From positions 111,760-175,759 of the forward strand of contig CAJTOO010000007.1 of NCBI GenBank assembly GCA_910577735.1: DNA of 64,000 nt, read 5' to 3'. The position numbers and the translations under genes were made by a program. The stretch is from an uncultured Lachnospiraceae bacterium (GTDB taxonomy: Bacteria > Bacillota > Clostridia > Lachnospirales > Lachnospiraceae). Shown in pieces: positions 1 to 8,825 of the stretch (the first letter of the stretch is position 1; each line of letters opens with the position of its first letter). The notes beneath the pieces were generated by a model that worked only from the letters and a program-made list of their open reading frames with translations, did not search any database and was not told where the DNA came from.

Positions 1-1060
1 CTTCTGTCAGACTGCCGCCCCTCATATAAGCGCAGAGAAGATGCTGGGTCGGCATGGTCAGTCCTTCTATGGTATCCGGCGGCTCCACCTGCAGGCTCTT
101 CAATACGGGCCCCTGATAGAGCAGATAGCATACAAGCACTGCCACCGTACATAAAATCGTTCGTACCGGTAAAGTATGTCTGTCCCCAGTGCTATGCCTG
201 CCGCAGATACCCCTGTACAGAATCCCCACAAAGGCCGTGCCGGCAAAAATCAAAATCCCATTACTGCGCAGAAGACAAACTGACAATCCTGTCACAAAAT
301 ACAGAATCCACCGTCTACAGCCCTTCTCCCTCTCCAACTCAAAAGTATGACTCATCCAGGCAAAAAACACAAGCGCTGAGACAAAAAAGGCATCTTTTCC
401 CATACAGATACTCAACATACCATGCACCGGCAGGGCAATATAAAAAATAACCGCCAACGCAAGCCACAGCAGGCGTGTCCCACGCTTATACAATACATAC
501 AGACAGAAAGCAAATGTAAACGCCACAAGCGCCATCTGCCAGAAGGTATAGAATGCCACTGCGCCCGTATAGGTACCGGAAATCCGATAACCAACCGTCA
601 CAAAAAACTGCATGATCATCGTATGAAAAAAGGGATGATGGTTGGACCTGGCTTTCCACCCCAGAATCTGCTCCAACTGCCAAATGGCGTCATTGTTAAA
701 CCAGGTAGGATAATACATCAGATAATAAGGCAGATAACTGAATAGACAAACCAGAAAGAATCCCGGAAAAACATACCATTTACCTGGCCGTTTCTTCTGT
801 GCCGGAAGTTTCTGCGCCAAAGGTACACCTGCCAATAAAGTGTCCCTCCGGGATATCACCAGACACAGAACCAGCAGGACCGCATAACTGATGAGCGCCC
901 ACAATATAATTCTTCCTATATTCTGCAGATTGGAATACGCCGCAGACTTCTGCCAGTTTCCCAGAACAATGAACGCAGCATAGCACAGGCAAAAGGGAAC
1001 CAGCACCAAAAACTGCCGCCTGGCAGGCAACATTATTCTCTTTTCCTTCTGTGTCTCCAT
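1..1060 (-). CDS. Polytopic membrane protein, DUF6020-like, C-terminus cut by window edge
   Basis: An open frame runs without a stop from an ATG at 1060 (or 1072) off the left edge, about 353 codons. I favour 1060 because GGAG lies 6 nt upstream. The protein has a short charged N-terminus and then many hydrophobic segments. A stretch around residues 110-145 (YYPTWFNNDAIWQ, then HHPFFHT) matches the pattern in the protein at 21398-23212 (VYPGFFVYDAQDEY, then THHPLVH), so the two are paralogues of the DUF6020 type. An acidic residue in the first large loop followed by an HHP motif recalls GT-C fold glycosyltransferases, but the reaction is unknown. It is the last visible gene of the minus-strand run starting near 18456. 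Confidence 0.75.
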   Translation of the reverse strand, partial: METQKEKRIMLPARRQFLVLVPFCLCYAAFIVLGNWQKSAAYSNLQNIGRIILWALISYAVLLVLCLVISRRDTLLAGVPLAQKLPAQKKRPGKWYVFPGFFLVCLFSYLPYYLMYYPTWFNNDAIWQLEQILGWKARSNHHPFFHTMIMQFFVTVGYRISGTYTGAVAFYTFWQMALVAFTFAFCLYVLYKRGTRLLWLALAVIFYIALPVHGMLSICMGKDAFFVSALVFFAWMSHTFELEREKGCRRWILYFVTGLSVCLLRSNGILIFAGTAFVGILYRGICGRHSTGDRHTLPVRTILCTVAVLVCYLLYQGPVLKSLQVEPPDTIEGLTMPTQHLLCAYMRGGSLTE

Positions 1061-1094
1061 CCTTTTCTCCATTCTGAATTTAGAACTTCCTCTT

Positions 1095-2210
1095 TCATTC
1101 CGCCCACTGTCTTATCAGTTCCACATATTTCTGCGTCGTAAAATCCCTGGCCCGTTGCAGGGATAATTCGCGATAGTGAGCCATCTTCCCGGCATCCTCC
1201 AGCAAACCGCCAATCTGCGCCGCCAGGTTCTTCTCTTCTTCCGTTATGACATTTGCGTCATAATTTACTTCCGGACTCATATTCTCTATCAGAATCCCAT
1301 ATTTTCCTTCCAGAATCTCCGCAGGCCCCGTGGGGCAGTCTGTGGCAATGGCCGGAAGCCCCAGCGCCATGGCCTCCACTAAGGCATTGGGAAAGCCTTC
1401 CCGGTAAGAGGTGAGCACATATAGCTGTGCGCTTTGCAGATATGGAAAGGGATTCCTCTGCATTCCCGTAAAATACACATCCTCTTCCACGCCAAGTTCC
1501 CCGGCCAGCTTCTTATAAGCCTGAAAGGCACCATCGCCAATGATCATCAGCTTAGCATCCTTCACCCTCTGCTTCACCAGGGCAAAAGCTTTGAGCAGAT
1601 GCCAGAATCCTTTGACCTCGTCCTCCCGCCCCATGGAAGCAATTACGGGGCCGCCCTCTCTCCAGGGCATCTGCGGCTTTTGCGCCTGGGCCTTCGCCTG
1701 CAAATCTGCCATATCCAGGGGATTATACAGTGTCACCGCCTTATCGCAGTGATACTTTTCCCGCAATTCTTCTTCCATCTGTCTGGCGCAGCACAGTATC
1801 TTATCTGCCTTTTTGACAAACAGACGTATCTTTCCTTCATCTTCCATATCCATATAACTTCTCAGGCCGACCCAGATCCTGGCCCGCTTCCCGGAAAGGG
1901 CATTGACCATATTGGCTGTGGAGCCGAAGCTGTAGGCAATGTCAGGCTGTAATTTCCTTTTCAGCTGCCGCACTTTCAGACTGCGCTGCAAGACACGTAG
2001 TACCTTGCCTGCCAGGCCTTCCTTCACTCCCAGATGAATATCTATCACATCAAGTCCCTCAATGTCATAAGCAATGTCATGAGAATCAAACAATACAATA
2101 CAGACTTCATAATATGGCATAAGCAGCCTCGCCGTGGCCACGCACACACGCTCAAAACCGCCCTGGTGCAGCATGGGGACGATGAGCATTATTTTCTTTT
2201 GTTTATTCAT
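1095..2210 (-). CDS. Glycosyltransferase family 4 (GT-B fold)
   Basis: A 371-residue cytoplasmic GT-B enzyme, the usual length for GT4. The N-terminal domain opens with MLIVPMLHQGGFERV, the nucleotide-sugar-side GG/E pattern. The C-terminal domain carries MGREDEVKGFWHLL, IIGDG and the retaining-enzyme E-x7-E motif in EGFPNALVEA. AGAAGGAAG sits just before the ATG at 2210. It follows another GT4 (2247-3395) by 36 nt and is probably co-transcribed with it. It presumably adds one hexose or HexNAc to the lipid-linked repeat; donor and linkage cannot be read from the sequence. Confidence 0.9.
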   Translation of the reverse strand: MNKQKKIMLIVPMLHQGGFERVCVATARLLMPYYEVCIVLFDSHDIAYDIEGLDVIDIHLGVKEGLAGKVLRVLQRSLKVRQLKRKLQPDIAYSFGSTANMVNALSGKRARIWVGLRSYMDMEDEGKIRLFVKKADKILCCARQMEEELREKYHCDKAVTLYNPLDMADLQAKAQAQKPQMPWREGGPVIASMGREDEVKGFWHLLKAFALVKQRVKDAKLMIIGDGAFQAYKKLAGELGVEEDVYFTGMQRNPFPYLQSAQLYVLTSYREGFPNALVEAMALGLPAIATDCPTGPAEILEGKYGILIENMSPEVNYDANVITEEEKNLAAQIGGLLEDAGKMAHYRELSLQRARDFTTQKYVELIRQWAE

Positions 2211-2246
2211 CGGCTTCCTTCTCCCATCCAGATGTCTCCAATATCC

Positions 2247-3395
2247 CTAAACCAACGTCCCCGTCAAATAAAATTCTTCCAGTCTTCTTGCCTGTGCTCT
2301 CACATCAAAGCCGGCCATTCTGACCTCTTCACATCTCTCCCGTCTCTCATACACAAGACTGTTCTCCACTTCCCTGGCCCACTGGTCTGCGCCGTCTTCC
2401 AGACTGTGAAAGCTCACCAGTTCACTGATGCCCACCTCTGTTGTAATCCGGTCAGAAATGATACACCGCAGTCCTGCAGCCTGGGCCTCCACCACAGTCC
2501 CGGGCAATCCCTCGAACCGGGAAGGAAAAAGGAACAGATCGAAAGCCTGGTAATATGCCTCCACATCCTTACGATTGCCCAAAAACATCACGTCCTGCTC
2601 CACACCCAGTCCTACAGCCTGTGTCTTTGCCACTTCCATCCCGTCGCCCTCTCCCAGCAGAAGCAGTTTACACCGTTTTCCCTCTTTCTCCATGTGTTGG
2701 TGGACGCGTGCAAAAATCTCCAGCAAGAACTCATGGTTCTTGGAATAATGGAATCTGCCCACATGGCCGATCACATAACTGTCACCCAGAGAAAGTTCCG
2801 CTCTCATTTTCTCCCGCAAAGATACATCATACCGAAACCTTTCGGCATCTATGGCATTGGGAACCAGCCGCGCCTTGGGCGAAGCGCTCCACTTTGCACC
2901 GAACACAGCCTCCCCTGCTTCTTTGGAACAGGCCAGGCAATAGTCCGCCCTTTTTAACAGCGAAAGCCGCAGCAACTTGGTCATGATCCCTTTTAAGCCC
3001 TTATCCACGCCTGCGCTCCTGGCATGGGCACACACCACAGGCACACCCGCCGCTCTCGCCTCCGGCAGATAAATTGCCGCTGTACTGGTCATATGCCCCT
3101 GTACCACCTTATATGCATGATGTTCCCGGAAAAATGCCCGCACCGCCCGCCGGTAGGCAACATAATTATAGCCCATAAATTTAGGAAGCGCATAAACCTT
3201 TCCGCCCAGCGCCTCCACCTCTTGTTCATAAAAATGCTTCTGATAAACCGCGGCTCCAAAGTCTCTGCGATGTATCAGAAAATCAAACTGTATTTTGTCC
3301 CTGTCCATACAGCGGTACAAATCCATTACCCTGCTCTCCGCGCCGCCAAGGCTTAAGCCCCCCAGCACATGCAGTACCCGCACCGGTTCTCCCAT
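2247..3395 (-). CDS. Glycosyltransferase family 4, EpsF-like
   Basis: A 382-residue GT4 with the N-terminal signature VLHVLGGLSLGGAESRVMDL, which is characteristic of EpsF-type exopolysaccharide transferases. The C-terminal half has VPNAIDAERF, HVGRFHYSKNH, LLLGEGDG and FEGLPGTVVEAQAAG (E-x7-E). A strong AGGAGG lies 5 nt before the ATG at 3395. It sits between the DUF2334 gene and another GT4, in the same direction. It probably acts at the cytoplasmic face on an undecaprenyl-linked glycan; the sugar is not predictable. Confidence 0.9.
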   Translation of the reverse strand: MGEPVRVLHVLGGLSLGGAESRVMDLYRCMDRDKIQFDFLIHRRDFGAAVYQKHFYEQEVEALGGKVYALPKFMGYNYVAYRRAVRAFFREHHAYKVVQGHMTSTAAIYLPEARAAGVPVVCAHARSAGVDKGLKGIMTKLLRLSLLKRADYCLACSKEAGEAVFGAKWSASPKARLVPNAIDAERFRYDVSLREKMRAELSLGDSYVIGHVGRFHYSKNHEFLLEIFARVHQHMEKEGKRCKLLLLGEGDGMEVAKTQAVGLGVEQDVMFLGNRKDVEAYYQAFDLFLFPSRFEGLPGTVVEAQAAGLRCIISDRITTEVGISELVSFHSLEDGADQWAREVENSLVYERRERCEEVRMAGFDVRAQARRLEEFYLTGTLV

Positions 3396-3425
3396 AAGTG
3401 CCTCCTAACCGAAGGATGATTTCCT

Positions 3426-4154
3426 TTACAGAAATTTCACCAGCACATGCTTCGCTGTTGCCAGCATATATTCCCACGCATGTCCTGCTATCCTTCTTTT
3501 GCAGGGCTTTTCCTGCAAATATTCCTGGTAAGATATCATTTCCTGCTGCTTAAATATCTTACGATACTTCTCCAGATCCTGATCGCTCAGTGTATTGGTG
3601 TGCACCACCATCGTGGTAAAGCCTTTCTGCTTCTTAAGGCTGTTCTCCAATCGGAAAGAAATGGGATAAAAGGTAAGTCCCCGCCACAGATAAGGCCTGC
3701 TCCCAAACCCATCCGTCAGTCTCCGAAACCCCGCCTGCCTTAAGGCTCGCAGTGTATTTCGGTCATAGGAATGAGCCGGCGCCATAAACAGATCCGTCAC
3801 AATTCCATGCCCCTTAAGAATCTCCCTGCCATGTTCCAGCATGGTTAGCTGCTCCGCATAGGGCACACCTGCAAACTCTGAGAAATCATTTAAGGGAAAC
3901 ACGCCCCCTTTATGCTGTGTATACACATGATAACAGCCATGCTGGGCCACCACCCAGCCCTCTTTTTGACGCTCTTTTACATAATCCCAGAAATCTTCCC
4001 TGGGGATGTCCCGGTTCAGGTTCTCGTCCCGGTTCTGCGGCACCACGCCAATCAGGGGCTTGATATCAAATTCCTGAAGCAATGCCGCAAACGCCTCGAA
4101 TTTCTTCCAATCCATGGCTGGCGATATGTCATCCAGCCGAACCGCAATCCTCAT
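3426..4154 (-). CDS. DUF2334 / polysaccharide-deacetylase-like protein
   Basis: A 242-residue protein. The start is taken at 4154 because this ATG overlaps the stop of the upstream formyltransferase gene (ATGA, 4151-4154) with GGGAG 10 nt upstream; a longer frame to 4190 would run into that gene. It begins MRIAVRLDDISPAMDW, where the DD pair matches the metal-binding aspartates of NodB-fold deacetylases. QHGCYHVY and MAPAHSYD supply further metal or catalytic-type His and Asp residues. No signal peptide is seen, so it may act on a cytoplasmic nucleotide sugar or lipid-linked intermediate, for example by N-deacetylation. The substrate is unknown. Confidence 0.75.
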   Translation of the reverse strand: MRIAVRLDDISPAMDWKKFEAFAALLQEFDIKPLIGVVPQNRDENLNRDIPREDFWDYVKERQKEGWVVAQHGCYHVYTQHKGGVFPLNDFSEFAGVPYAEQLTMLEHGREILKGHGIVTDLFMAPAHSYDRNTLRALRQAGFRRLTDGFGSRPYLWRGLTFYPISFRLENSLKKQKGFTTMVVHTNTLSDQDLEKYRKIFKQQEMISYQEYLQEKPCKRRIAGHAWEYMLATAKHVLVKFL

Positions 4155-5071
4155 ACTAATATATCTCCCGCCTGCAGACTGCGCACGCACGCATACCGGT
4201 CTATCAGAAGCGATCCATCCACGGTCCGCACCACCAACTTGCCGTCAAACACATCTATCACTTCTCCCGGCGCATATGCCGAGAAGTCTATCATTTCATC
4301 AAAAGGATGTGCTTCCCACACCCTTACCTCATCCTCCCCGCACATCGCAAAGGCTCCCGGAAACGGCGCCGCCACGCCCCGGATCAGGTTATGAATCTCA
4401 CGGGTCCTGGCATGAAAATCTATCTTGCCGTCTGCCGCCGTGCGCTTCTCATACCAGGAATCAAAATCCCTGGAGTCTGTACGGATCACAATATTGTCCT
4501 CCCCGTAAGCCTTTAACAGCCTGCGGATCAGGTTTTTAGAACAGATCATATTCTTATACTGAGCCGTGCGGATATCGTCATGGGGTGTGATGGAGAACAT
4601 TTCGGTGGCAAACACATTGGGACTGTCAGCCTTCTCGTCATACCGGAACAGATTTAAGTTAAACCGGGTGTCCCCCAGAATGATGGACCAGTTCAGCGGA
4701 GAACGCCCTCTGCCAAAAGGAAGATAGCCGCTGTTCCCATGGAACCCAAATACACCGTATTTAAAACAATCCAACACAGATTTGGGCATCAGTCTCTGCC
4801 ATCCCATGGAGATGCCGATGTCAAATTCGTTATCCCGCATAAATTTCTGTGTTTTCTCATCTGTCAGAAAATAGCTGTCAGCCTCATGTACCGGAATCCC
4901 ATATTTTTCCGTTAAAACCGAGAGTCCTTTATAGCCGGACACCTGATTCTTCTTCGTCACCTCCGGACTGATGGTAATGACCAGATCCACCGGACAGATC
5001 TGTTCCTGAATAAAGCTAACAATATTCTCAGATGTATCCTTCACGCCAAAGACCACTACTTTATATTTCAT
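4151..5071 (-). CDS. Formyltransferase-family protein, probable sugar N-formyltransferase
   Basis: A 306-residue member of the methionyl-tRNA formyltransferase superfamily. GAGG 6 nt before the ATG at 5071 favours that start over 5083. The motif GVFGFHGNSGYLPFGRGRSP (residues 106-124) aligns with the N-x-H...LLP..RG..P formyl-folate site: H111 is present, and D149 lies 38 residues later where the catalytic Asp is expected. The residue two before H111, normally Asn, is Gly here. A C-terminal FMT_C-like domain follows (about 215-306). In sugar pathways such enzymes N-formylate 4-amino-4,6-dideoxy sugars with N10-formyl-THF. The PglF/PglE-like pair in the same run could make such an amine, so an N-formylated sugar is a reasonable inference. 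Its stop overlaps the next gene by 4 nt. Confidence 0.75.
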   Translation of the reverse strand: MKYKVVVFGVKDTSENIVSFIQEQICPVDLVITISPEVTKKNQVSGYKGLSVLTEKYGIPVHEADSYFLTDEKTQKFMRDNEFDIGISMGWQRLMPKSVLDCFKYGVFGFHGNSGYLPFGRGRSPLNWSIILGDTRFNLNLFRYDEKADSPNVFATEMFSITPHDDIRTAQYKNMICSKNLIRRLLKAYGEDNIVIRTDSRDFDSWYEKRTAADGKIDFHARTREIHNLIRGVAAPFPGAFAMCGEDEVRVWEAHPFDEMIDFSAYAPGEVIDVFDGKLVVRTVDGSLLIDRYACVRSLQAGDILV

Positions 5072-5131
5072 AGAACGCCTCATTTCCGCAAACTCTCTGT
5101 TACCGTTTGCTTCTGTATCATGAATGGCCCG

Positions 5132-6121
5132 TTACTGCAGATATTCCTTATACCAGTCAATGGCCAGTGTAATTCCCTTCTCAAAGTCATACTCCGGGTT
5201 ATAGCCTAACAATTCCCTCGCCTTGGTGATATCCGCATTGGAATCCCGCACATCACCCTTTCTCGGCGGTCCGAAGTTGGGCGCCACTTCTTTCCCCAGT
5301 GCCTTACAGAGATAATCATAAATATCTATCAGGAAAAGTCTGCCCCCGGCGCCAATGTTAAAAGCCTGTCCTGCCGCATCGCCAGAAGCCTTACAGGCAC
5401 GCAGATTAGCCTCAATCACGTTGTCAATATAAGTGAAATCTCTGGACTGTCTGCCGTCCCCATTGATGGTGGGCACCTCACCGTGAAGGAGTTGTTTGAT
5501 AAACTTGGGAATCACCGCCGCATACATGCCGTCCGGATCCTGTCTGCGCCCGAATACATTGAAATAGCGCATTCCATAGGTATCCAGTCCATACAATTCC
5601 TTATAGAGGCGGCCATATTCCTCATCCACCCGCTTGGTCAGCGCATAAGGAGAAATCACCTTCCCTTCCTGCCCCTCTTTCTTCGGCAAAGTCGCGGAAT
5701 CCCCATAGACAGAGGAACTGGAAGCATAGACGAACTTCTTAACGCCATTGATTCTGGAAGCTTCCATCATATTTAAGGTACCGCGGATATTAATCTCCTC
5801 ATATAAAAGCGGCATCTCGATACTTCTGGGCACACTGCCCCAGGCCGCCTGCTGCAGTACATAATCCACACCTTCCGTGGCTTCCTTGCAAGTATCCAGA
5901 CTGCGAATATCGCCTTTGATAAAGGTGAATCTCTCATTGAACATCAGCGGCTCAATATTCTCGTATTTGCCGGTAGAAAGATCATCCAGACAGCGCACCG
6001 TATAACCCATGTCAATCAATGCTTCGCAGAGATTAGAACCGATAAAGCCGGCTCCTCCTCCCACCAAAAAGACACTGTTCTTGTCAAATATAATATCCCG
6101 ATATCCCATTTTAATCATCAT
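5132..6121 (-). CDS. UDP-N-acetylglucosamine 4-epimerase, WbpP/TviC type
   Basis: A 329-residue extended short-chain dehydrogenase/reductase. The NAD motif G22-x2-G25-x2-G28, SSSSVYG (134-140) and the catalytic Y159-x3-K163 are intact, and the SPYALTKRVDEEY region is typical. The phrase around residues 41-57 (TVRCLDDLSTGKYENI) is characteristic of the WbpP/WbgU/TviC branch that acts on UDP-GlcNAc/GalNAc or the corresponding uronic acids. The neighbour at 7500-8816 is a TviB/WbpO-type dehydrogenase, so the pair should deliver UDP-GalNAc and/or UDP-GalNAcA. AAAGG lies very close to the ATG at 6121; an ATG at 6118 is equally possible. Confidence 0.85.
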   Translation of the reverse strand: MMIKMGYRDIIFDKNSVFLVGGGAGFIGSNLCEALIDMGYTVRCLDDLSTGKYENIEPLMFNERFTFIKGDIRSLDTCKEATEGVDYVLQQAAWGSVPRSIEMPLLYEEINIRGTLNMMEASRINGVKKFVYASSSSVYGDSATLPKKEGQEGKVISPYALTKRVDEEYGRLYKELYGLDTYGMRYFNVFGRRQDPDGMYAAVIPKFIKQLLHGEVPTINGDGRQSRDFTYIDNVIEANLRACKASGDAAGQAFNIGAGGRLFLIDIYDYLCKALGKEVAPNFGPPRKGDVRDSNADITKARELLGYNPEYDFEKGITLAIDWYKEYLQ

Positions 6122-6153
6122 CCTTTCTACAGAAATCGTTACAATGGTTTTCC

Positions 6154-7512
6154 TTATTTATTCTCTTTTATCTGATAATAAATTTCCCTTACTGCCAGAT
6201 AAAATGCTATATAAAAAATCGAAAATCCATATATCATATACCTGGACAGACACATGATCGTGATAGACGTAGCACACACATTCGCTGCTATGAATAACAG
6301 CGCCACTCCCATGGCAAGCGGGGCCTCAAAACGCCTTTTTGCTATCATCAAGTACAGGGATATCCCTGCCGCTGCCAGATATATCATAAAGGCCGCCCAG
6401 TTGATCAGCGGATGCACCACCGCTATGCTTCTCACAAATCCGTTCCTGCACAATAGTACATAATCATAAAGCCATTGCCCGAAGCAGGCCGGCAATAACT
6501 TCCGTATCATCCGGCCCGCCATTTCGTCCGACATACTGCTCTGCTGGTAATAGTCCACTTTACCCAGACCAAAGAAATAGGAGGACATATCTGCTTCCAG
6601 TACCTGAAATTTCAAGATATCATGATGCTCTTCCAGATACGCCGCCCTCTCTCCGAAAGTATTTCCTGCATATTTATAATTCAATCCCAGCGCATCCGCC
6701 TCATCATAGAACTGGTCAAAAAACGCCCGCTCCAGACTGCCCTCCTCGAAGACTTCCCCGTCTTCCTCATCGCAGGCATAAATCACATTGGTAAGCGTAT
6801 TGACCTGCCCATAGGTATTGCCCATAAAATAGCCGGTAACAAAATAATTATACACATGAACCGTCAGGCTGCGCAACCCGAATACAACAAGCAGAGTAGC
6901 CAGCGGAATCACCATGGCCCGGTAGTTCCTGCGAATCAACAGCTGTATCATAAAGATAAGCGCCCACATCAAAATGGTAGTCATCATCTGCCCTCTGGTC
7001 ATGGACAGCAGGAACGCCATGATCAGGCTGAGTACCCGGTCTCTCCTTTTCCCTTCAAAAACCATCCGCAGCAGAAAATACAGGAAAAACTGAAACAGCG
7101 GTATACACAGTGCTTCGCTCATCACGGAATTTTCCAGAAAAATATGCAGCGCGGATACATACCGCGTCATCAGATGCGGCACCAACTGCAAGAAAACCAC
7201 CAGCACTTCCTCCCACAGACGCAGCTGAAACCGCCTGGTCAGATACTCTGAAAGCACCGTAATGCCAAATGCCGTGAGAATCCCCTGCACTGCCATTGCC
7301 ACCGGCAGGTAACCTTCCCCAATGACCCCTCGAAAACACCATAAAAACAACGGATAGAGCGGCTCTCTGTGGATGTGCATGGTAATATACTGCTCCGAAT
7401 CGTTATAGACACCAACACCACAAGCCGCAAGCATGGTCATAAAAAACACAAGCAATGCGGCCAGAATACACAAAGCCCTCTTCTTCTCTCTGTCCAATCC
7501 TACAATCTCCAA
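6154..7512 (-). CDS. Polytopic membrane protein of unknown function
   Basis: A 452-residue protein with about 10 hydrophobic segments. After the first segment comes VYNDSEQYITMHIHREPLYP (about 34-53), an acidic-residue plus HREPLYP motif that recalls the catalytic first loop of GT-C type transferases or EpsG-like proteins. I do not recognise a named family. No ATG fits: the frame starts at TTG 7512, overlapping the dehydrogenase stop by 13 nt, or at TTG 7497, two bases after that stop, which has GGAG 9 nt upstream and may be the better choice. Its position between the uronic-acid genes makes a lipid-linked sugar or polymer the likely substrate. Confidence 0.65.
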   Translation of the reverse strand: MEIVGLDREKKRALCILAALLVFFMTMLAACGVGVYNDSEQYITMHIHREPLYPLFLWCFRGVIGEGYLPVAMAVQGILTAFGITVLSEYLTRRFQLRLWEEVLVVFLQLVPHLMTRYVSALHIFLENSVMSEALCIPLFQFFLYFLLRMVFEGKRRDRVLSLIMAFLLSMTRGQMMTTILMWALIFMIQLLIRRNYRAMVIPLATLLVVFGLRSLTVHVYNYFVTGYFMGNTYGQVNTLTNVIYACDEEDGEVFEEGSLERAFFDQFYDEADALGLNYKYAGNTFGERAAYLEEHHDILKFQVLEADMSSYFFGLGKVDYYQQSSMSDEMAGRMIRKLLPACFGQWLYDYVLLCRNGFVRSIAVVHPLINWAAFMIYLAAAGISLYLMIAKRRFEAPLAMGVALLFIAANVCATSITIMCLSRYMIYGFSIFYIAFYLAVREIYYQIKENK

Positions 7513-8816
7513 TACCGATAGCCCTCTGTCAGATACTCTTTTCTGTCAAGGATACCCTTTAAATCCATCAACACCTTCTGCTGATGAGCCGGATGATAAA
7601 ATGCATCAATATCCTCTTTGCTCAGACCAAGGAACTGCTCATGCGCCACTGCAATAATCACCGCATCCATGTCTTTCACATTTTCCATGGTCTGGAAATC
7701 AATACCATAAAGCCGTTTCGCCTCACCCGCATCAGCCGCAGGATCCACCACAAGGGGCGTAATGCCATACTCACCCAGTTCTTTATAAATATCAATCACT
7801 TTTGTATTTCTGGTATCCGGACAGTTTTCCTTAAAGGTGAATCCCAGAATCGCCACTTTTGCTTTCTTCACCGGAATGTCCGACTTAATCAGGTCTTTTA
7901 CCAAACTCTCCGCCACATATTTACCCATATCATCATTGATGCGTCTGCCAGAGAGAATGATCTGGGAATGATACCCCAGTGCCTCTGCCTTGTAGGTCAG
8001 ATAATAAGGATCCACACCAATGCAGTGTCCGCCCACAAGTCCCGGCATAAAGTTTAAGAAGTTCCACTTGGTGCCAGCCGCCTCCAGAACGGATTTGGTA
8101 TCAATATTCATTTTGTGAAAAATGATAGACAGCTCATTCATAAACGCAATATTGATATCTCGCTGGCTGTTCTCAATCACTTTGGCCGCCTCTGCCACTT
8201 TGATGGACTCCGCCCGGTAAACGCCCACTTCCACCACCAGCTCATAGACCTTTGCAATGACATCCAACGTTTCCTCATCCATACCGGATACAATCTTGGT
8301 GATAGTCTCCAGTCTATGTACCTTATCACCCGGATTGATGCGCTCCGGCGAATAACCGATCTTAAAATCAACACCGCATTTTAAGCCGGATTCCTTCTCT
8401 AAAATAGGCACGCAAACATCCTCTGTCACGCCCGGATAGACCGTAGACTCAAACACCACCACAGAGCCCTTTGTCAGATTCTGTCCCAGAATACGGCTTG
8501 CACCCTCCACCGGAGATAAATCCGGTGTGTGATCGTCATTGACCGGCGTAGGAACTGCCACGATATGGAACTTCGCCTCTTTCAAGCGGGAAGGATCTGC
8601 TGTAAAGTCCACCTTCGTATGGCGTATCACCTCATTGCCCACCTCATTGGTGGGATCGATTCCGTTTTGATACAGGCCTATTTTCTGTTCATTCAGATCA
8701 AAACCCACAACCTGAATCTTCTTTGCAAAGGCAACCGCAATCGGCATGCCTACATAGCCCAGGCCCACCAAAGACAGTTTCTCTTCTCCGCTCACCAGTT
8801 TCTCATATAATCCCAT
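7500..8816 (-). CDS. UDP-N-acetylhexosamine 6-dehydrogenase, TviB/WbpO-like
   Basis: A 438-residue nucleotide-sugar dehydrogenase. ATG 8816 is preferred over GTG 8819 because AGGG stands 7 nt upstream. The N-terminal Rossmann motif GLGYVG (18-23), NGIDPTNEVGNE (51-62), STVYPGVTE (124-132) and the catalytic Cys265 in GGHCIGVDPYYL are all present, and the three-domain length is normal. The NEVGNE segment is typical of the Vi-antigen TviB / WbpO group, which oxidises UDP-GlcNAc or UDP-GalNAc to the uronic acid using two NAD+. With the epimerase at 5132-6121 it should supply HexNAc uronic acid, whose carboxylate could also accept an amide substituent. Confidence 0.9.
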   Translation of the reverse strand: MGLYEKLVSGEEKLSLVGLGYVGMPIAVAFAKKIQVVGFDLNEQKIGLYQNGIDPTNEVGNEVIRHTKVDFTADPSRLKEAKFHIVAVPTPVNDDHTPDLSPVEGASRILGQNLTKGSVVVFESTVYPGVTEDVCVPILEKESGLKCGVDFKIGYSPERINPGDKVHRLETITKIVSGMDEETLDVIAKVYELVVEVGVYRAESIKVAEAAKVIENSQRDINIAFMNELSIIFHKMNIDTKSVLEAAGTKWNFLNFMPGLVGGHCIGVDPYYLTYKAEALGYHSQIILSGRRINDDMGKYVAESLVKDLIKSDIPVKKAKVAILGFTFKENCPDTRNTKVIDIYKELGEYGITPLVVDPAADAGEAKRLYGIDFQTMENVKDMDAVIIAVAHEQFLGLSKEDIDAFYHPAHQQKVLMDLKGILDRKEYLTEGYRYWRL

Positions 8817-8825
8817 CACTTTTCC

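Noticed and set aside
2034..2957. A 307-codon plus-strand ORF across the two GT4 genes
   Set aside because: It spans the junction of two real minus-strand genes and carries no recognisable motif.
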